A stretch of 64,000 nucleotides of DNA from the NCBI GenBank assembly GCA_024114885.1, contig CP099425.1, forward strand, positions 2,170,001-2,234,000, given 5' to 3'. This DNA comes from Septoria linicola. Its lineage: Eukaryota; Ascomycota; Dothideomycetes; Mycosphaerellales; Mycosphaerellaceae. The notes under the pieces are model-generated. The model saw only the letters and a program-made list of their open reading frames with translations, made no database searches and was not told where the DNA came from. This document shows, piece after piece, positions 11,609 through 22,872 of this stretch (position 1 is its first letter; each line of letters starts with the position of its first letter). The translations under genes were made by a program, and so were the position numbers.

Positions 11609-13195
11609 ATGGCACCGCACGCAACTGGACACGACACCCCACTGGATGTCTCCTCAATCGAAGGGTCGCCTATGCTGCAAGGTGTAGATGCTTCGAAAAT
11701 CAGTGTCATAGCCTCGAATAGAGCAGTCATTGGCAATATAATATGCCCGGCTACTATCGCGGCTTCACTGGAAACAGGCAAGATTACTACGATATACCCT
11801 TCAGTGGTTCCCAAAACGTCCTTTCCGCCTGGCACATCGTATGTGGACCACAGTCCGCATGTGCTCTTGCCCGGGCTGGTAGATGCCCACGTACATCTGA
11901 ACGAGCCTGGTCGAACAGAGTGGGAGGGCTTCTGGACTGGTACTCAAGCGGCCGCATTCGGGGGTGTGACTACAGTTGTAGACATGCCGCTGAATGCTAT
12001 CCCGCCGACCACGACGATCAATGGCCTGAAAGAGAAGGTTGCTGCAGCACAAGGACAATGCTGGGTCGATGTTGGCTTCTATGGTGGCATCATTCCCGGT
12101 AATGCCCAAGAGCTCAAACCGCTCGTGAAGGCAGGCGTACGAGGATTCAAGGGATTCTTGATCGACAGCGGTGTGGAAGAGTTTCCGGCAGTGTCCTCTG
12201 AGGATATTCGCAAAGTTTTCCACGAGCTAGCAGACCAGCCGACCACGGTCATGTTCCATGCGGAGATGATACCGCCTGTGTCGGCATCAGTTGGCGACGA
12301 TGTGCAGCGATCATTACCTCCTCTTGAACCTACAGGACCTCTGGATAAATATCAGACATTCTTAGACTCGCGGCCATCATCTTTCGAGACATACGCCATC
12401 CTTGAGATTCTCGCACTAGCTCACCTTGCACCGAATCTTCCTCTACACATTGTCCACCTTTCGGCTGCAGAAGCCATACCGATGCTACGTCAAGCCGTAG
12501 CGGACGGTGTCAAGATCACAGCGGAAACATGTTTCCACTATCTCAGCTTAGCAGCAGAGCAGATTCAGGATGGAGATACCAGGCACAAGTGCTGTCCACC
12601 GATACGATCGGAGTCAAACCAGGACCAACTCTGGGCAGAAATGCTCGATCTCGAAACCAGCATACTCAAAACAGTGGTATCAGATCATTCGCCTTGTACG
12701 CCAGATCTGAAACTTCTACCATCACACGTTCCAGGTGCTCAAACCGCCAAATCGAAAGGATGCTGTGGCGCGAAAGCTGGTTCCGAAGGTGACTTCTTCG
12801 ACGCCTGGGGAGGGATAAGTTCTGTAGGCCTTGGCTTGAGCATTCTCTGGACTGAAGCCATGCGACGCAACATGAACGTAGATGAGACGATACGCAACGT
12901 TGTCACCTGGTGTTGTGTGAACACAGCTAGACAGGTTGGCCTTGAGCATCGCAAGGGTCAGCTGAAGGTAGGGATGGATGCCGATATCTGCGTGTTCGAC
13001 GAGAAGAGCACCTTCGTAGTCGAGCCCAACACGATGTTGTTTCGCAACAAGTGCTCGCCCTACGAGGGAAAGACGCTGCGGGGGTTTGCGAAGACGACAT
13101 ATCTTCGCGGGCGCCGCATACACACGAGAGAAGGCGGGTTTTCGAAGAGCTCGAAGCCAGCTGGAGAACTTCTTTTGGAGCCACGAACTTCCTGA
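11609..13195 (+). CDS. DAL1: Allantoinase
   Basis: A single exon encodes 528 residues from the ATG at 11609 (CAGCATGGC); the frame is open further upstream but contains no earlier ATG. It belongs to the cyclic amidohydrolase superfamily. The metal-binding HVHLNEPGR motif is near residue 100, and the allantoinase-typical AAFGGVTTVVDMPLN follows. GVRGFKGFL carries the lysine normally carbamylated to bridge the metals. Histidines in FHAEM and HIVHLS and the aspartate in VSDHSPC complete the site. The enzyme opens allantoin to allantoate in purine degradation, letting the fungus use uric acid or allantoin as nitrogen. A Cys-rich insert (SKGCCGAKAGSEGDF) near residue 390 lies just after the SDHSPC block. 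No other purine-catabolism gene is adjacent. Confidence 0.95.
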   Translation: MAPHATGHDTPLDVSSIEGSPMLQGVDASKISVIASNRAVIGNIICPATIAASLETGKITTIYPSVVPKTSFPPGTSYVDHSPHVLLPGLVDAHVHLNEPGRTEWEGFWTGTQAAAFGGVTTVVDMPLNAIPPTTTINGLKEKVAAAQGQCWVDVGFYGGIIPGNAQELKPLVKAGVRGFKGFLIDSGVEEFPAVSSEDIRKVFHELADQPTTVMFHAEMIPPVSASVGDDVQRSLPPLEPTGPLDKYQTFLDSRPSSFETYAILEILALAHLAPNLPLHIVHLSAAEAIPMLRQAVADGVKITAETCFHYLSLAAEQIQDGDTRHKCCPPIRSESNQDQLWAEMLDLETSILKTVVSDHSPCTPDLKLLPSHVPGAQTAKSKGCCGAKAGSEGDFFDAWGGISSVGLGLSILWTEAMRRNMNVDETIRNVVTWCCVNTARQVGLEHRKGQLKVGMDADICVFDEKSTFVVEPNTMLFRNKCSPYEGKTLRGFAKTTYLRGRRIHTREGGFSKSSKPAGELLLEPRTS

Positions 13196-14217
13196 GAATT
13201 CTTTGGAAGGATGTAGCCAACACATAGATGTGTTCTTCAGACTTGAGTTCCACAATCTCATTGTGCACGCCCCACAGACCTCGAGATCTTGGTTGGCAAG
13301 ATCTCGGTATATCGACCGAAATCTTATGAACGCAAAATTCTGCTTCTTATTGGCAAGGACGTAGATACACTCGAAAACTTCCACTAGCGGCCACAGACAT
13401 TGAGCGAATCGGCAGCCTACATTCCTCGTGTATCTGGCATTAAGATCGAGCGGTGTGGTGTCAACCACGATCTGGAATGTTGACTATTCCAGGCGTGAAA
13501 TTGGTTCGTCGACAACTATGCAGTATAGACTCCTGGTCTTGCAATATTTGGAATAGAGAACTTCGGTGCCGAACAGACTTTTGGCACACATCCATGGATC
13601 GAGTCAGTTTGGAGTAAAATGCTTGGACCACTCTCCCCGGAGCGGGACGGTTGAGGAAGGTGTCACAGCACGATGGGGCAGAGTTCTCTGGCGATAGTTG
13701 GTTTGGGACATGGAAGGCACATACTGGGGAAATTCTCGTTGACTCTTTTGCACAGCGTGCAATGCGCAATGGTCGATAAACAGGAGCCGCAGCACCACGA
13801 CGTGCTCTCGAGACAAGCTGGCGGGATGTTCCCGAAACAGTGTTCCGATGACTAGCCAGAAGAGAGATGCCGAATCGGAGCCGCTCAAAACAGACATTCC
13901 GCTTTTGTTCCTCATTAGGCCAATCGAGTCCTGTCATGGAATGGCACAGCCATATGGTGGGCAGAGCACGTTTACATTACAGAGAAGAACTCGTGAGCTG
14001 AATTCGGATGGCTCGCAATGGCAGTAGCCCGATGTCGTGACCACATCGGTGTATGTATACTGGTTATGGAACACCACGCCATGCTGACTACCATAGCGTC
14101 AGGCCATGGTTAACATAAAAATGTAGCCTACTATTGCCAGAGATCAATTGCAATCACTACAACCAAGTCTCGGTTGAAGACAATCAATATCTTTCCCAAC
14201 ACAAGAATCTAAGCACC
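13196..14217. other. Intergenic, no supported gene
   Basis: A 158-codon ATG frame on the minus strand (13461..13937) is the longest here. It is Arg/Ser/Cys-rich, has no recognisable domain and is crossed by frames on the other strand, so I treat it as chance. The region should contain the 3' end of the allantoinase transcript. Confidence 0.45.
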
Positions 14218-14520
14218 ATGAGCCTAGCCTCCGCGAATCCGTACCACTATCGCACTGAGGACAAATCTCGTTCAGCATCGGGCAGTACTGCGCAATATGT
14301 CGTCAGCAGCGTAAACGAGAAGAACGGCTTCAAAGTACACGCTGAGAGTGTTCACTCCACGTCTAGCAGACCCCCACTCAGATCTCGCATCAGTGATACT
14401 GTGAACAAGCTCGATGGAATGGCACAAAGCTTCTTCGTAAAAGCCGGACTCGCACCAAGTCGACCGAACAAGACTTCGCCAGCATATGAGAGACCTGGAC
14501 AGATCTCCATGGGGTATTAA
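14218..14520 (+). CDS. Small hypothetical protein, 100 residues
   Basis: A single-exon frame with a good start context (GCACCATGA) encodes 100 residues. It is polar and Ser-rich without a signal peptide or membrane segment, and holds a short amphipathic stretch around DTVNKLDGMAQSFFVKAGL near residues 65-83. I do not recognise a family. Support is limited to the start context, composition like that of real proteins, and the lack of a competing frame. It stands alone in a gene-poor area. Confidence 0.45.
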   Translation: MSLASANPYHYRTEDKSRSASGSTAQYVVSSVNEKNGFKVHAESVHSTSSRPPLRSRISDTVNKLDGMAQSFFVKAGLAPSRPNKTSPAYERPGQISMGY

Positions 14521-17500
14521 GGGCTCAGATCGGAGGGGAGAGGAATGTCTGTCGTTGTGGTGCGAATCAAGAGATATTGCAGAGAAGCTGTACTGCTGGC
14601 TATAGGACGGGCCGAAGGAGAGTTTCTCGATGTCACTCATGGTGACTCGATGCGGGTACTGCGCACTTGAGGGCAGCAGCAGAATCATGGTCTAATTGCG
14701 CCAACCAATGAACTGGGAATCAGCGCTGCCACCGTAGCTGCCACAGTCAGCCCGGAAAGTATCTGAAGGCACCGCTTGCTAGATGGAGCTGTGCCTTGCA
14801 CAGAGAAGGTCTTTGACCATTCACGTCAGTGCGCGAAACGTGTAGCACACCGCTTCGACGAGTGTGACTGACCACGCTGCCGACCTTACTTATGCATCAG
14901 TCGCTTGCAAATGCCTTTCTCACCATGATCGCATCCAAGGCATTGCGCAAATCTGCATTCTTTATCATGCATTATGCAACAGCGCCTTTCTCGTGCCTGC
15001 CAGACCAACAGCTTTTGTTCTGCAGGGACGCATTGTTGTGGTCACCTTGTCGTGGCGGGAAGTCGACTATGATCCGTGGAGATATTTGTAAGACGCATTC
15101 GGGTGCCTGTTCTCTCGCAGCTTTGCATCATAACCGTTCGTGGAGCCCCAATGAGACGTTGGGACGTCAGTACGGTGAAGTCCTCCCCGTGCGATGAAAG
15201 CCTCAATGGCAGAGTCAATGTGCCAGTATGCCGTTTTGTAGTCGTCGATAGCTTCGTTCGGTCTGTTTGGCGCCATTACTCGGTCATGGAGGGTGACAAA
15301 CTACGACTGTTCCCTGGATGGATTGCTCGATCATGGCCTGTAGCTTCAGCACACATATCTCAAGCCTCTGGCCTACATCGTTTCCTCCAGGTGGGCGGCC
15401 ACGAGCTGCCGGTGGTCCGCAAATCAAGATGGTCTGCTGATGGACAGGCATCCCAATATGCGCCCTGCATACCGCCTAGGAGGAACTTTATCGCTACAAG
15501 ACGTCCTGCGAAGACGCCCTGGATCGCTCTCTTGCTGCTTGCATCTGTCGATGTTGGAGAGAGTTGATTATTCTTCGTGATAGTGAGACAAGCAAGAGTA
15601 GGGATTGTCGGCGAGCAGTCGAGCTAAGACCCATCAATAAACCTTCCCTTGATATAGTAAGTTTCGCCGCCGAATTCGAACTGGGGGCAAAGCAGAAGAG
15701 GACAGCCACGCAACGCGTCCTGTCGTAGCTGTCTGGGCAGGTCCAAAGCCTCTTCTCAGTCAAGCATATCTCTCAAAGGAACATATTCCGATCCTCTTCG
15801 TCGTGGCCGTTGGCAGGAGAGATGGTCGATGACCACGTCTACTTCGATTACCAACACTTCTGTCGTATGACCTGTGCGAATACAAACGCCCAGCTCGTAT
15901 CACTTCTGCGGCTCCTTGAGCTCCATGAATGAGCTACGCTTTGCCATCACGCTCACATGATCACCTGCTGTCTCCAACTATAGGCTGTGCTTCCGCACAT
16001 GGATTTTTCCCTGATGCCATTGTGGGCCAGACCGAAAGACGTTCTTGACTGGATTATATCTGACTATGTCTTGGACATAGTGAACCGCGGCACGGGTGTA
16101 GTTGCCCATGTTGTCGCTGTGCGGATACCAGTTATGGAGGCCTTCGCAAGCATGCGGAACTGCTTACATGCTCGATGACAAGCGTGATGTTGGCAAAATT
16201 TCGGGGGTTACAAAAGCTTAGCCTTGTTGACATGGGATCCCGCCCATTTGCGTAACGATGTCGAACTTCACTTCCACCCTCCTCTTCTCTTTGGACTTTT
16301 GATAACTGTCGGGTGCTTCTCTCGGCAGTTTGTGATGTTGCCGGTTTGACTGTGCATTTCGATAGTGTTTATTGGGAACCGTTAAGCCATGCCGACAACG
16401 GCCAGTCAGTCTATGCCTGTGCACGACTAACCCTGCCCAGCGCGTAGGCAGTATGCTCCGAGTCAGCAGTGTTGTATCGCTCAACATGGGGCGCGAACAA
16501 AGGGCTTATACGGATTTGCAGCCGTATGCCTAATTGTTGTCGAGCCGGTTCTCTCGATAATCAGTGCCGAGGTGGTGAGCCAGTCGAGGCGAAATACCTC
16601 GTCTCTGAGGTCTCGTCTTACCGTGCTGCTGAGCAGAATACCAAATGCTTGACCAAGCTGTGAGCGAGCCATGAGCCTTGACCGCTGTGCCTGAATACGG
16701 AAAGCTCATCCAACTCTCAAAATAATCCTTACATTGATCGCAAAGAACCCTCACCAGGAGCCGAAGGTCATGGCGCATCATAACATTCATCATGCTATGA
16801 GCTACGGTGTTTTAGCTTGCTGCCGCGTTGACATCTCTTGCTTGAGTGCACACCAGAAATTCCGCGGATCCCACGCGTATCACGGCGCGACTCGATTCGA
16901 TATCCCTACCAATTGCGATGGCTGGGAGGCCCTTACGGTGCGACGGGTGCAGGTGGCTCTGGTATCTTGATGCAGGTTATCGTGCCTTGCACGTTCAGGT
17001 CGTAACTCAATTGACCAGCCTACTCTCATAGCAGACTTACACTTTGACGATGTGCGATGACTAGTAAGCATACGGGATGGTGCGATGCAACTCATGACTT
17101 GTACACCTGGTTGGAGATTGACGACACCCGTTAGCGCAGAGCTATGGTCAATGGTTTGCGGGACGCCACAAGTCAGTGCTTGGTCGCGCTTACATCATGG
17201 TCCAGATGATGCACTAGTCTGCCGAGGAGTCGGCGAGGACGAACACACAGATTCGACTTAGATCATTCAGAGTGCCAGCCGCAGTGGAAAGAGCTTGTCT
17301 AGATGTCACTTCTAACGTACTTTGCTACGTCCGTCTGTTTCTCCATGAACAGACTTCCGAAGACGACTCTAGCAGATCCTCTCGCCGCGGGCCACAAACT
17401 CCTGTCCATGACGAATGCCTTCTGTGCTTTGATGCTGGCCCAGATGTTGACCAGTGTCGCGGAAGATGTGGCCGTGGACCACACACGACCTCTAAGGCGT

Positions 17501-18245
17501 AGTTGCGAACAACATGCGTAGTTCGTGTACCCGCTCGAGTGCGTGAGTTGGCAAGTGTCGCCAGTAAGCAACATCAGTCAGTCATCCTGCGGCGGTCGCG
17601 ATTGTTGGTAGGACATGCCAGCACTTCTTCCTAATGCTCAACCACACCATTCGACAACCTGACGGCGTCGCTGTCGTACATATCCTCCGCGTCAACGACC
17701 CACATCTGGTATGATATCTGTCTGGGCCCCACCGCCGAAGACCATATTGCGAAGGCTCTCTACGATCTTCGCTCCAGTGATCGCTTGCAGCTCATACTCC
17801 AGGACCAACCCAGGCTTCCTTGTGGCTCAAATCATCTCTGAAACTTTCGGGTACTGCTCTTCGGTCCTCAAAGCATGGCCTTCCAGCTCCGATCGTGCGC
17901 GAGCTTGTGATAAATGGGAGCTGGACACACTCTTAACGAGAGGGTTCGACCTGCGAGGGATGCCGCATGATCAATCGCGGCAGTGAGAAAGCAAGTTTCA
18001 GCCAGCTATACCAGCGTGCAGAGACATCTCCGGATCGCTACAATGGCCACCTCTACCCGGCTGATGTATAGAGATCATCGAAAGCGCTGCTATCGTGACG
18101 GGACCAAGTAGTCAGGAGCTCAAAACGACTGGTAGCATTTGAATGTCGCAGGTAGGGCGACCACTGTCATTGATTGCGGATTGGGTCCCAGTACGGACGC
18201 GAAGGGGCGTTGGAGTCCTTGCCTGTTCTTGAGGTCAGCATGCTT
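14521..18245. other. Gene-poor region with coding-like relics
   Basis: This is 3.7 kb without a gene I can support, unusual next to the compact gene spacing elsewhere in the window. Short frames occur on both strands in every part. The only stretch that reads like protein is on the minus strand between about 17300 and 17905 and is annotated separately as a relic. I see no tRNA-like boxes and no terminal repeats of a transposon. Confidence 0.45.
17299..17905 (-). pseudogene. Possible decayed coding sequence
   Basis: Read on the minus strand, about 17705-17905 gives protein-like text including LEYELQAITGAKIVES and LRNMVFGGGAQTDII. It is interrupted by one in-frame TGA after VSEMI. Immediately downstream the protein-like reading moves to another frame (MWVVDAEDMYDSDAV). 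Further downstream a third piece (17299..17574) contains MDRSLWPAARGSARVVF and stays open for 92 codons. The mixture of a stop and frame changes, without good splice sites to explain them, suggests a gene that has decayed. I do not recognise the family, and chance similarity to coding text is possible. Confidence 0.25.
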
Positions 18246-18849
18246 CTACGACGGCGCCAACATGGACATGCCTCCTTGATTACTACTGGCAGCATTCGAG
18301 CTCTCACTGCCCTTTCGTGAAGAGCCACTGTCTTGTGGTGATAGCTGGTCCGATTGGCCATCGTCGTCGTCACCAGAGCCTGCGTCATTCGCCGATCGCT
18401 GCTGTTTGTTCCGGTAGTCGCGATACCGAAAGACATGCCATAACATCCATCGGATAATCCAGTTGCCAGGCGCTTGCGGATCCGCAGTGTCGTGACCGAA
18501 TTGATACACAGCCCGAGTCTGCGGCTGCGCATCGTCATATATCCTCAGCACTTCTCGCTGCCACGCGCCTTCGTGGATTTGTGCCGTGCTGCTGACTTGG
18601 CCTTCGAGCAGTCGTTTACGACCCTCGGCAGCTTCCATCTGGAGAACAGTCAGGTGGAGCAATAGTGAATTGCACGAAGACGTGCCTTCATCAGATTGTA
18701 TACCCGTCGATGTGTGCCATTTGTGAGGTCGAGTCCCAGACGAGCGAAGAAGCGAGCTTTCGACTCAGACTGAGCCAAGGCCTGTAGCGTCTATAAGAGA
18801 TAGGCCAAAAATGAGCACTAGTCATACGTACCGGCACTTGTGGCGACAT
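18246..18849 (-). CDS. Hypothetical protein, 171 residues, probable GC-AG intron
   Basis: Three exons on the minus strand, 18832..18849, 18686..18790 and 18246..18638. Exon 1 encodes only six residues (MSPQVP) and ends at a consensus GTACGT donor; the 41-base intron ends in TTATAG. The second intron, 18639..18685 (47 bases), has the donor AAG/GCACGT and the acceptor TTCTCCAG. A GC donor is the only choice I found that joins exon 2 (LDLTNGTHRRVYNLMK) in phase to exon 3. The middle contains YQFGHDTADPQAPGNWIIR and a tryptophan-rich LWHVFRYRDYRNK. The last 45 residues are an acidic and Ser-rich low-complexity tail. I do not recognise the family. Confidence 0.55.
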
Positions 18850-21384
18850 TGCATCGGCCGATGGTCCTAATAAGTTGCTTACGCGAGCTGCTCGAACTGT
18901 GGAGGATGTTGTGTGTGTGTGCGTGTGTGTCAGAGACAGTCTAACAGCTACCGAGAGATGTCAGCGATGTTCTACCTTGAGCACTGGGCACTAATTGGGC
19001 ACTTCTCCATAACTTCTACAGCACTACTCATACACGCCCCTCACCTACTCCCAGAATCGATAATGCTCCATAGTACCTACCGCTGTATTAACGCAGTGAC
19101 GTTTGAGTTGGCTTGCAGCTGCATGAGCTTGCTGCAGCCGATCCGATGGCATTATCTTTCAGCCGATGACAAAAGATGGCCATCGTCTGTCAAGAAAGCG
19201 TGCGTATCTTCTTGGTGGGCCGCTCCGCTTCTGAGCTAGGTAGCCTGTGAAAGCAAGGTCTTCACCGCAATCCCCATTCTTACCACGTGAGGCAATACCA
19301 CCGCAGGACACGGGTACGCGGACGCTTCGTTTACTGGCGGTACATCCCGCAACTCTGTAGATTTGGTTGTTACAGCAGCGTCGATCGACTGGGCAGCATG
19401 CCTCAGGGATTGAGCACCGCAGCACCGCACATTCCGTCGTTCCTAAACAGGTAACAGACGCATTCGTTGCAGAGACAGGAGGGATACCCTCGATCAACAT
19501 TCTGTAGAGCCTTCAACAATTCCGCGCTGCTCGCTTCTAAGCATTTGGTCATCTGCAGCAGTAGCGGAGCAATATTCTTGGCTACGAAGATCCCACCTCT
19601 GACGATCACCACCAGGTTGATGCCAAGTCGTTGATGTGCATTCCTTGGACTTTGCGCTCACGTTGGGACAACAACAATGTTCGCCTCTATAAACGATGCC
19701 TGCACCTCAAAGTCAATACGCTTGCCCTTCCTGTCTCGTGGGTCAGTGACGATGAACCAACCACGAAAGCTTGCGTCAACCTGAAGTCAGCTGATGCGTA
19801 CGTGCGAGGCGTTAACATCGTGACTGCTACAAATGGCATGCTTTGCGAACTTGAACAACGGTAGCTGAGGATGAAGACGAGAACCGGCTGTTGATTAGCA
19901 GCGTGGCGTGGCAGAACTTGTTTGCAACTGCCAACCATTCAGATCACTTGTTCATCGGTAGGCATACCATTCATCCAGCTAAGGTTCGTCAATTTGTCGG
20001 ATAGAGTTTGATATACCGGATCCTTGGAACTTGGATGGTTTGTGTGCATGGGTCCGGTGAATGTTCGGCATTCATGGTTCTAGCCTGATCGCAGCATGAG
20101 GACGTGCCGGCATTGGCAGATTCTCTCATGTTATCACACGTCGATAAGCAGGACCCTCCACCACCTCAGCAATCGTAGCTACTGATCGACCAATGCAAAT
20201 ATGTCTGGCGCCGGGTTTGCTAACGACGGCGGCTATTGATGGTCCGCTGGTCAAAAGTCACGGCGTTTTCAGCATGGCTGCTTTCCATGCATGTCTTGCT
20301 TCGCGGACACAGGTTCATGCGGCGGGAAGTGCGATGGCCCAGACATGTCGTATCCAAGGCATCGTCAATGCAAGATCAGTAATCGACAAACAGGGACAGA
20401 ACTAGCAACATTCCTCCCAATGACGTCAGAGACTGCCGCAATAGAAGTGGCCAAGGTCCAGTGATAGTGTGTCGTGGAAGTCGTCAATCGCCGGTGAGCC
20501 TGATGCGCAGGTACAAAAGTCCCGCGATGTGCCATGTGTCGGCATTTAGGCTTCAGATGACGCCCATGACCTTCTTGAGGAGAGGGAAGGACAAGCCCAC
20601 AAATTCTTGGAACCACACTAATGCAGACGCCTATCCAAAAGGCGATCCTCATTAGAAGTGCCAGTATGACTTGGCGTTAGCATCTCTTGCCGCCGGATCT
20701 GCGCGATCTTGCAATTGTCAATGATCGACACAAATGTTAAAAGCTGATTCTGAGATCGTCCATGTCCATTCTTACCAAGAGATCGAGATGATCTACCTCA
20801 AGTGGGCAACGATAACTACCACTTTCATTGCCAAAGCCGCCTTGTATATCGGACAGATATGCCTGCAGTACTGCGCTCAGCAGCTGACTGTTGCTCCGGA
20901 GACACCAGTAGTGCGGGACTACCGAGTGAGCATGCCTGCTCTCAGCAATAGCTCCATCGAAGATCCCCAACTTTCGGAGCACCGAGAGTGCTGAAGTACG
21001 TCATCTGTATCTGCTATGAGCCGTGACGAGTGTCAATGTGCCTGGAGAAGTAACGTCCCTCAATATGGATGAGCCTGTAGGGATAGTAGGTTAAAGGTAT
21101 GCCTTTCTACTCTGCGCGCATGATGATACCAACCTCGTGATGTACCTCTGAAACAGTCAGCCCTTTATGTCAGCCAATATCTATCATTGCGCCCAGTTTG
21201 CTGGCGAGAGTGTTCCGTGATCGATAGGGGGCTGGTAAGCGAGCGAACCGCTGCAGCATACATATCTCAGCCACATCCTGATCTCAAGACATGGCATGTA
21301 CGCGACGAAACCATCTACTAAAATGCCTTGTGTTATCTGAGAACCACGTGCACTAGTTCCACTGAAGCGGACTTGACGCGCTCG
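18850..21384. other. Gene-poor region, possible unrecognised exons
   Basis: This 2.5 kb lacks a supported gene. On the minus strand about 20765-20990 reads as protein-like text (LGIFDGAIAESRHAHSVV, NSQLLSAVLQAYLSDIQGG) and ends at a possible GTAAGA donor, and a further open stretch lies at about 21190-21330. I could not connect them into a gene. Two short Cys-rich minus-strand frames overlap at 19159..19612. They could be exons or relics of one gene. Confidence 0.35.
18910..18930. repeat. Short GT dinucleotide repeat
   Basis: About ten GT units with one GC interruption. It lies some 60 bases upstream of the start codon of the minus-strand hypothetical gene, so it is probably in its promoter or leader. 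Confidence 0.85.
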
Positions 21385-22592
21385 CTACAAGTCATCTCCA
21401 AACAAAGTGTAGAAGTTCTCCGTGGTCTGTCCTCGCTTCTTGAGCTTCGCCACTGGGCCATCAGTGAGTGCTTTACCGTTGTTGAGCAGTACATCCTTAC
21501 TCGAACAGAGGCTTGCTCGAAGCTTGTAATCGTTCTTTGAGTTAATGCCGAGATATGTGTAGGCGTCAATCTTGTAGTAGATGGCCTTTCGATGCGCAGA
21601 GCAGAGATCCAGATCGACCAGCTCTTTGAGTACACGACGCACATCGTTGCTATCGGAAAAGTCGTAGGTGTAGATACATATCACGGTCTCTGGTTCCTTG
21701 GGATTAAAGATGGCAGTCTTAGATGTCGGCCCAAGTTTTCCCTCAGCTGTCGCAATGGCCACAGCACGCCAGAAGTGGGGCAGATCGCCGGCGTTTGGGA
21801 ACAGCATCCATTTCCCGCATGTAACGCCTGTCGTGATGGCAAGAGCGAGTAGATCAATCTCAAGCTGATCCCGGAGGGGTCCCATTTTGCGTGTAATTCC
21901 GGATGCTCTACCAGAATACTCCATTTCAGTGGCAATTTGCTTAGCCTCGAAGCTGCTCAGTAAGCCAGCAGCGTGTTGCCTGAAGGCCTCTATATTCGAT
22001 GATTGGCGGTCTGTGGCTTGGGCATGTGGTAGTGTTGGGCTCTCAACCCAGAGCCAACCGTCATCGCTATGAGTGAGCGAATCGCCGGGCGGCATCCTGC
22101 GCAAGAAGTCTTCCACAGCCTCATCGTGCTGCCACGCATTATCGTGTCCCAGTCGACGATTCGGAACATCGACGTGGCACGATTCTTGTCCGTGCTGTGA
22201 CCCATGGGGCATTGTAGTCTTGGCAGAAGGTTCACTCATTGTATAAGTGTTTCGCAGAGCGCTGATCTGTGGCCGCGACTTGAGAAAGCTGACAACATCA
22301 TGGCTGCGGTCTGACCCTTTCGTGGGTGATGAGTCCAAATCCGGGAGACCCGACGGGGAAATTGGAGAGTCCGGCTGATCAGACTTGATTCGCTTTCTGC
22401 TTGGTATCGGCGCTGATGGCTCATACGGGCGCTCCAGCCTACGGCGAGCTCGTCTCTCGCACTCTGCGCGCACAGTCTCGTCACCTGCCTGTATGAGCCA
22501 CAGGCTGATGATCAGGGAGGGACCTGCGTACCATAGAAACTGCTTTCGTCTGAGATCCAGCCTTCGCCATCGATCAAGTCTTGTTGCGCCAT
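21385..22592 (-). CDS. Bles03-like (DUF1917) domain protein
   Basis: Two exons on the minus strand, 22532..22592 and 21385..22484, encode 386 residues. The first exon starts with ATG (MAQQDLIDGEGWISDESSFY) and ends at G/GTACGC. The 47-base intron ends in GGCAG; using the AG four bases earlier would give a stop at once. A basic and Ser/Pro-rich linker follows. The C-terminal domain has the features I associate with the C11orf68/Bles03 family: DDGWLWVESP, GVTCGKWMLFPNAGDLPHFW, EGKLGPTSKTA, a TYDFSDSNDV block and YKIDAYTYLGINSKNDYKL. The biochemical role of this family is not known to me. It is divergent from the primase gene with 280 bases between the two starts. Confidence 0.83.
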
Positions 22593-22872
22593 TGTTGAAA
22601 TGGTCGCTGCCGTTCGTGACGAACCAGGCCTGTATTAACCGTATTGCATACTGTGATGGACCATCATTAGTTACCGACAAACTCCAGAAGAGCAATCTGA
22701 GGCAGAAACGGAAAACACCTTGGAAGTGCAGGGGCCACCCGGCAAAACCGCGCTAGCGCGAAGCAGTCGCGTTCCAATTCGAGAAAGCGCGACGAGACGC
22801 GTCGTCTCTCGCGAGACACGACTTTACTCTTCAAACATATCACAACTATACGATATCTAGAGACACAACAAC
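22593..22872. promoter_or_regulatory. Shared divergent promoter region
   Basis: The 280 bases between the ATGs of two divergent genes (the DUF1917 protein on the minus strand, the primase small subunit on the plus strand) must carry both promoters. The segment 22770-22830 contains repeated CGCG/TCTCGCGAGA-type sequence, including a palindromic TCTCGCGAGA near 22807 that could bind a regulator. No factor can be assigned. Confidence 0.5.

Noticed and set aside
13461..13937. ATG frame of 158 codons on the minus strand
   Set aside because: Arg/Ser/Cys-rich, no motif, and no neighbour or splice evidence.
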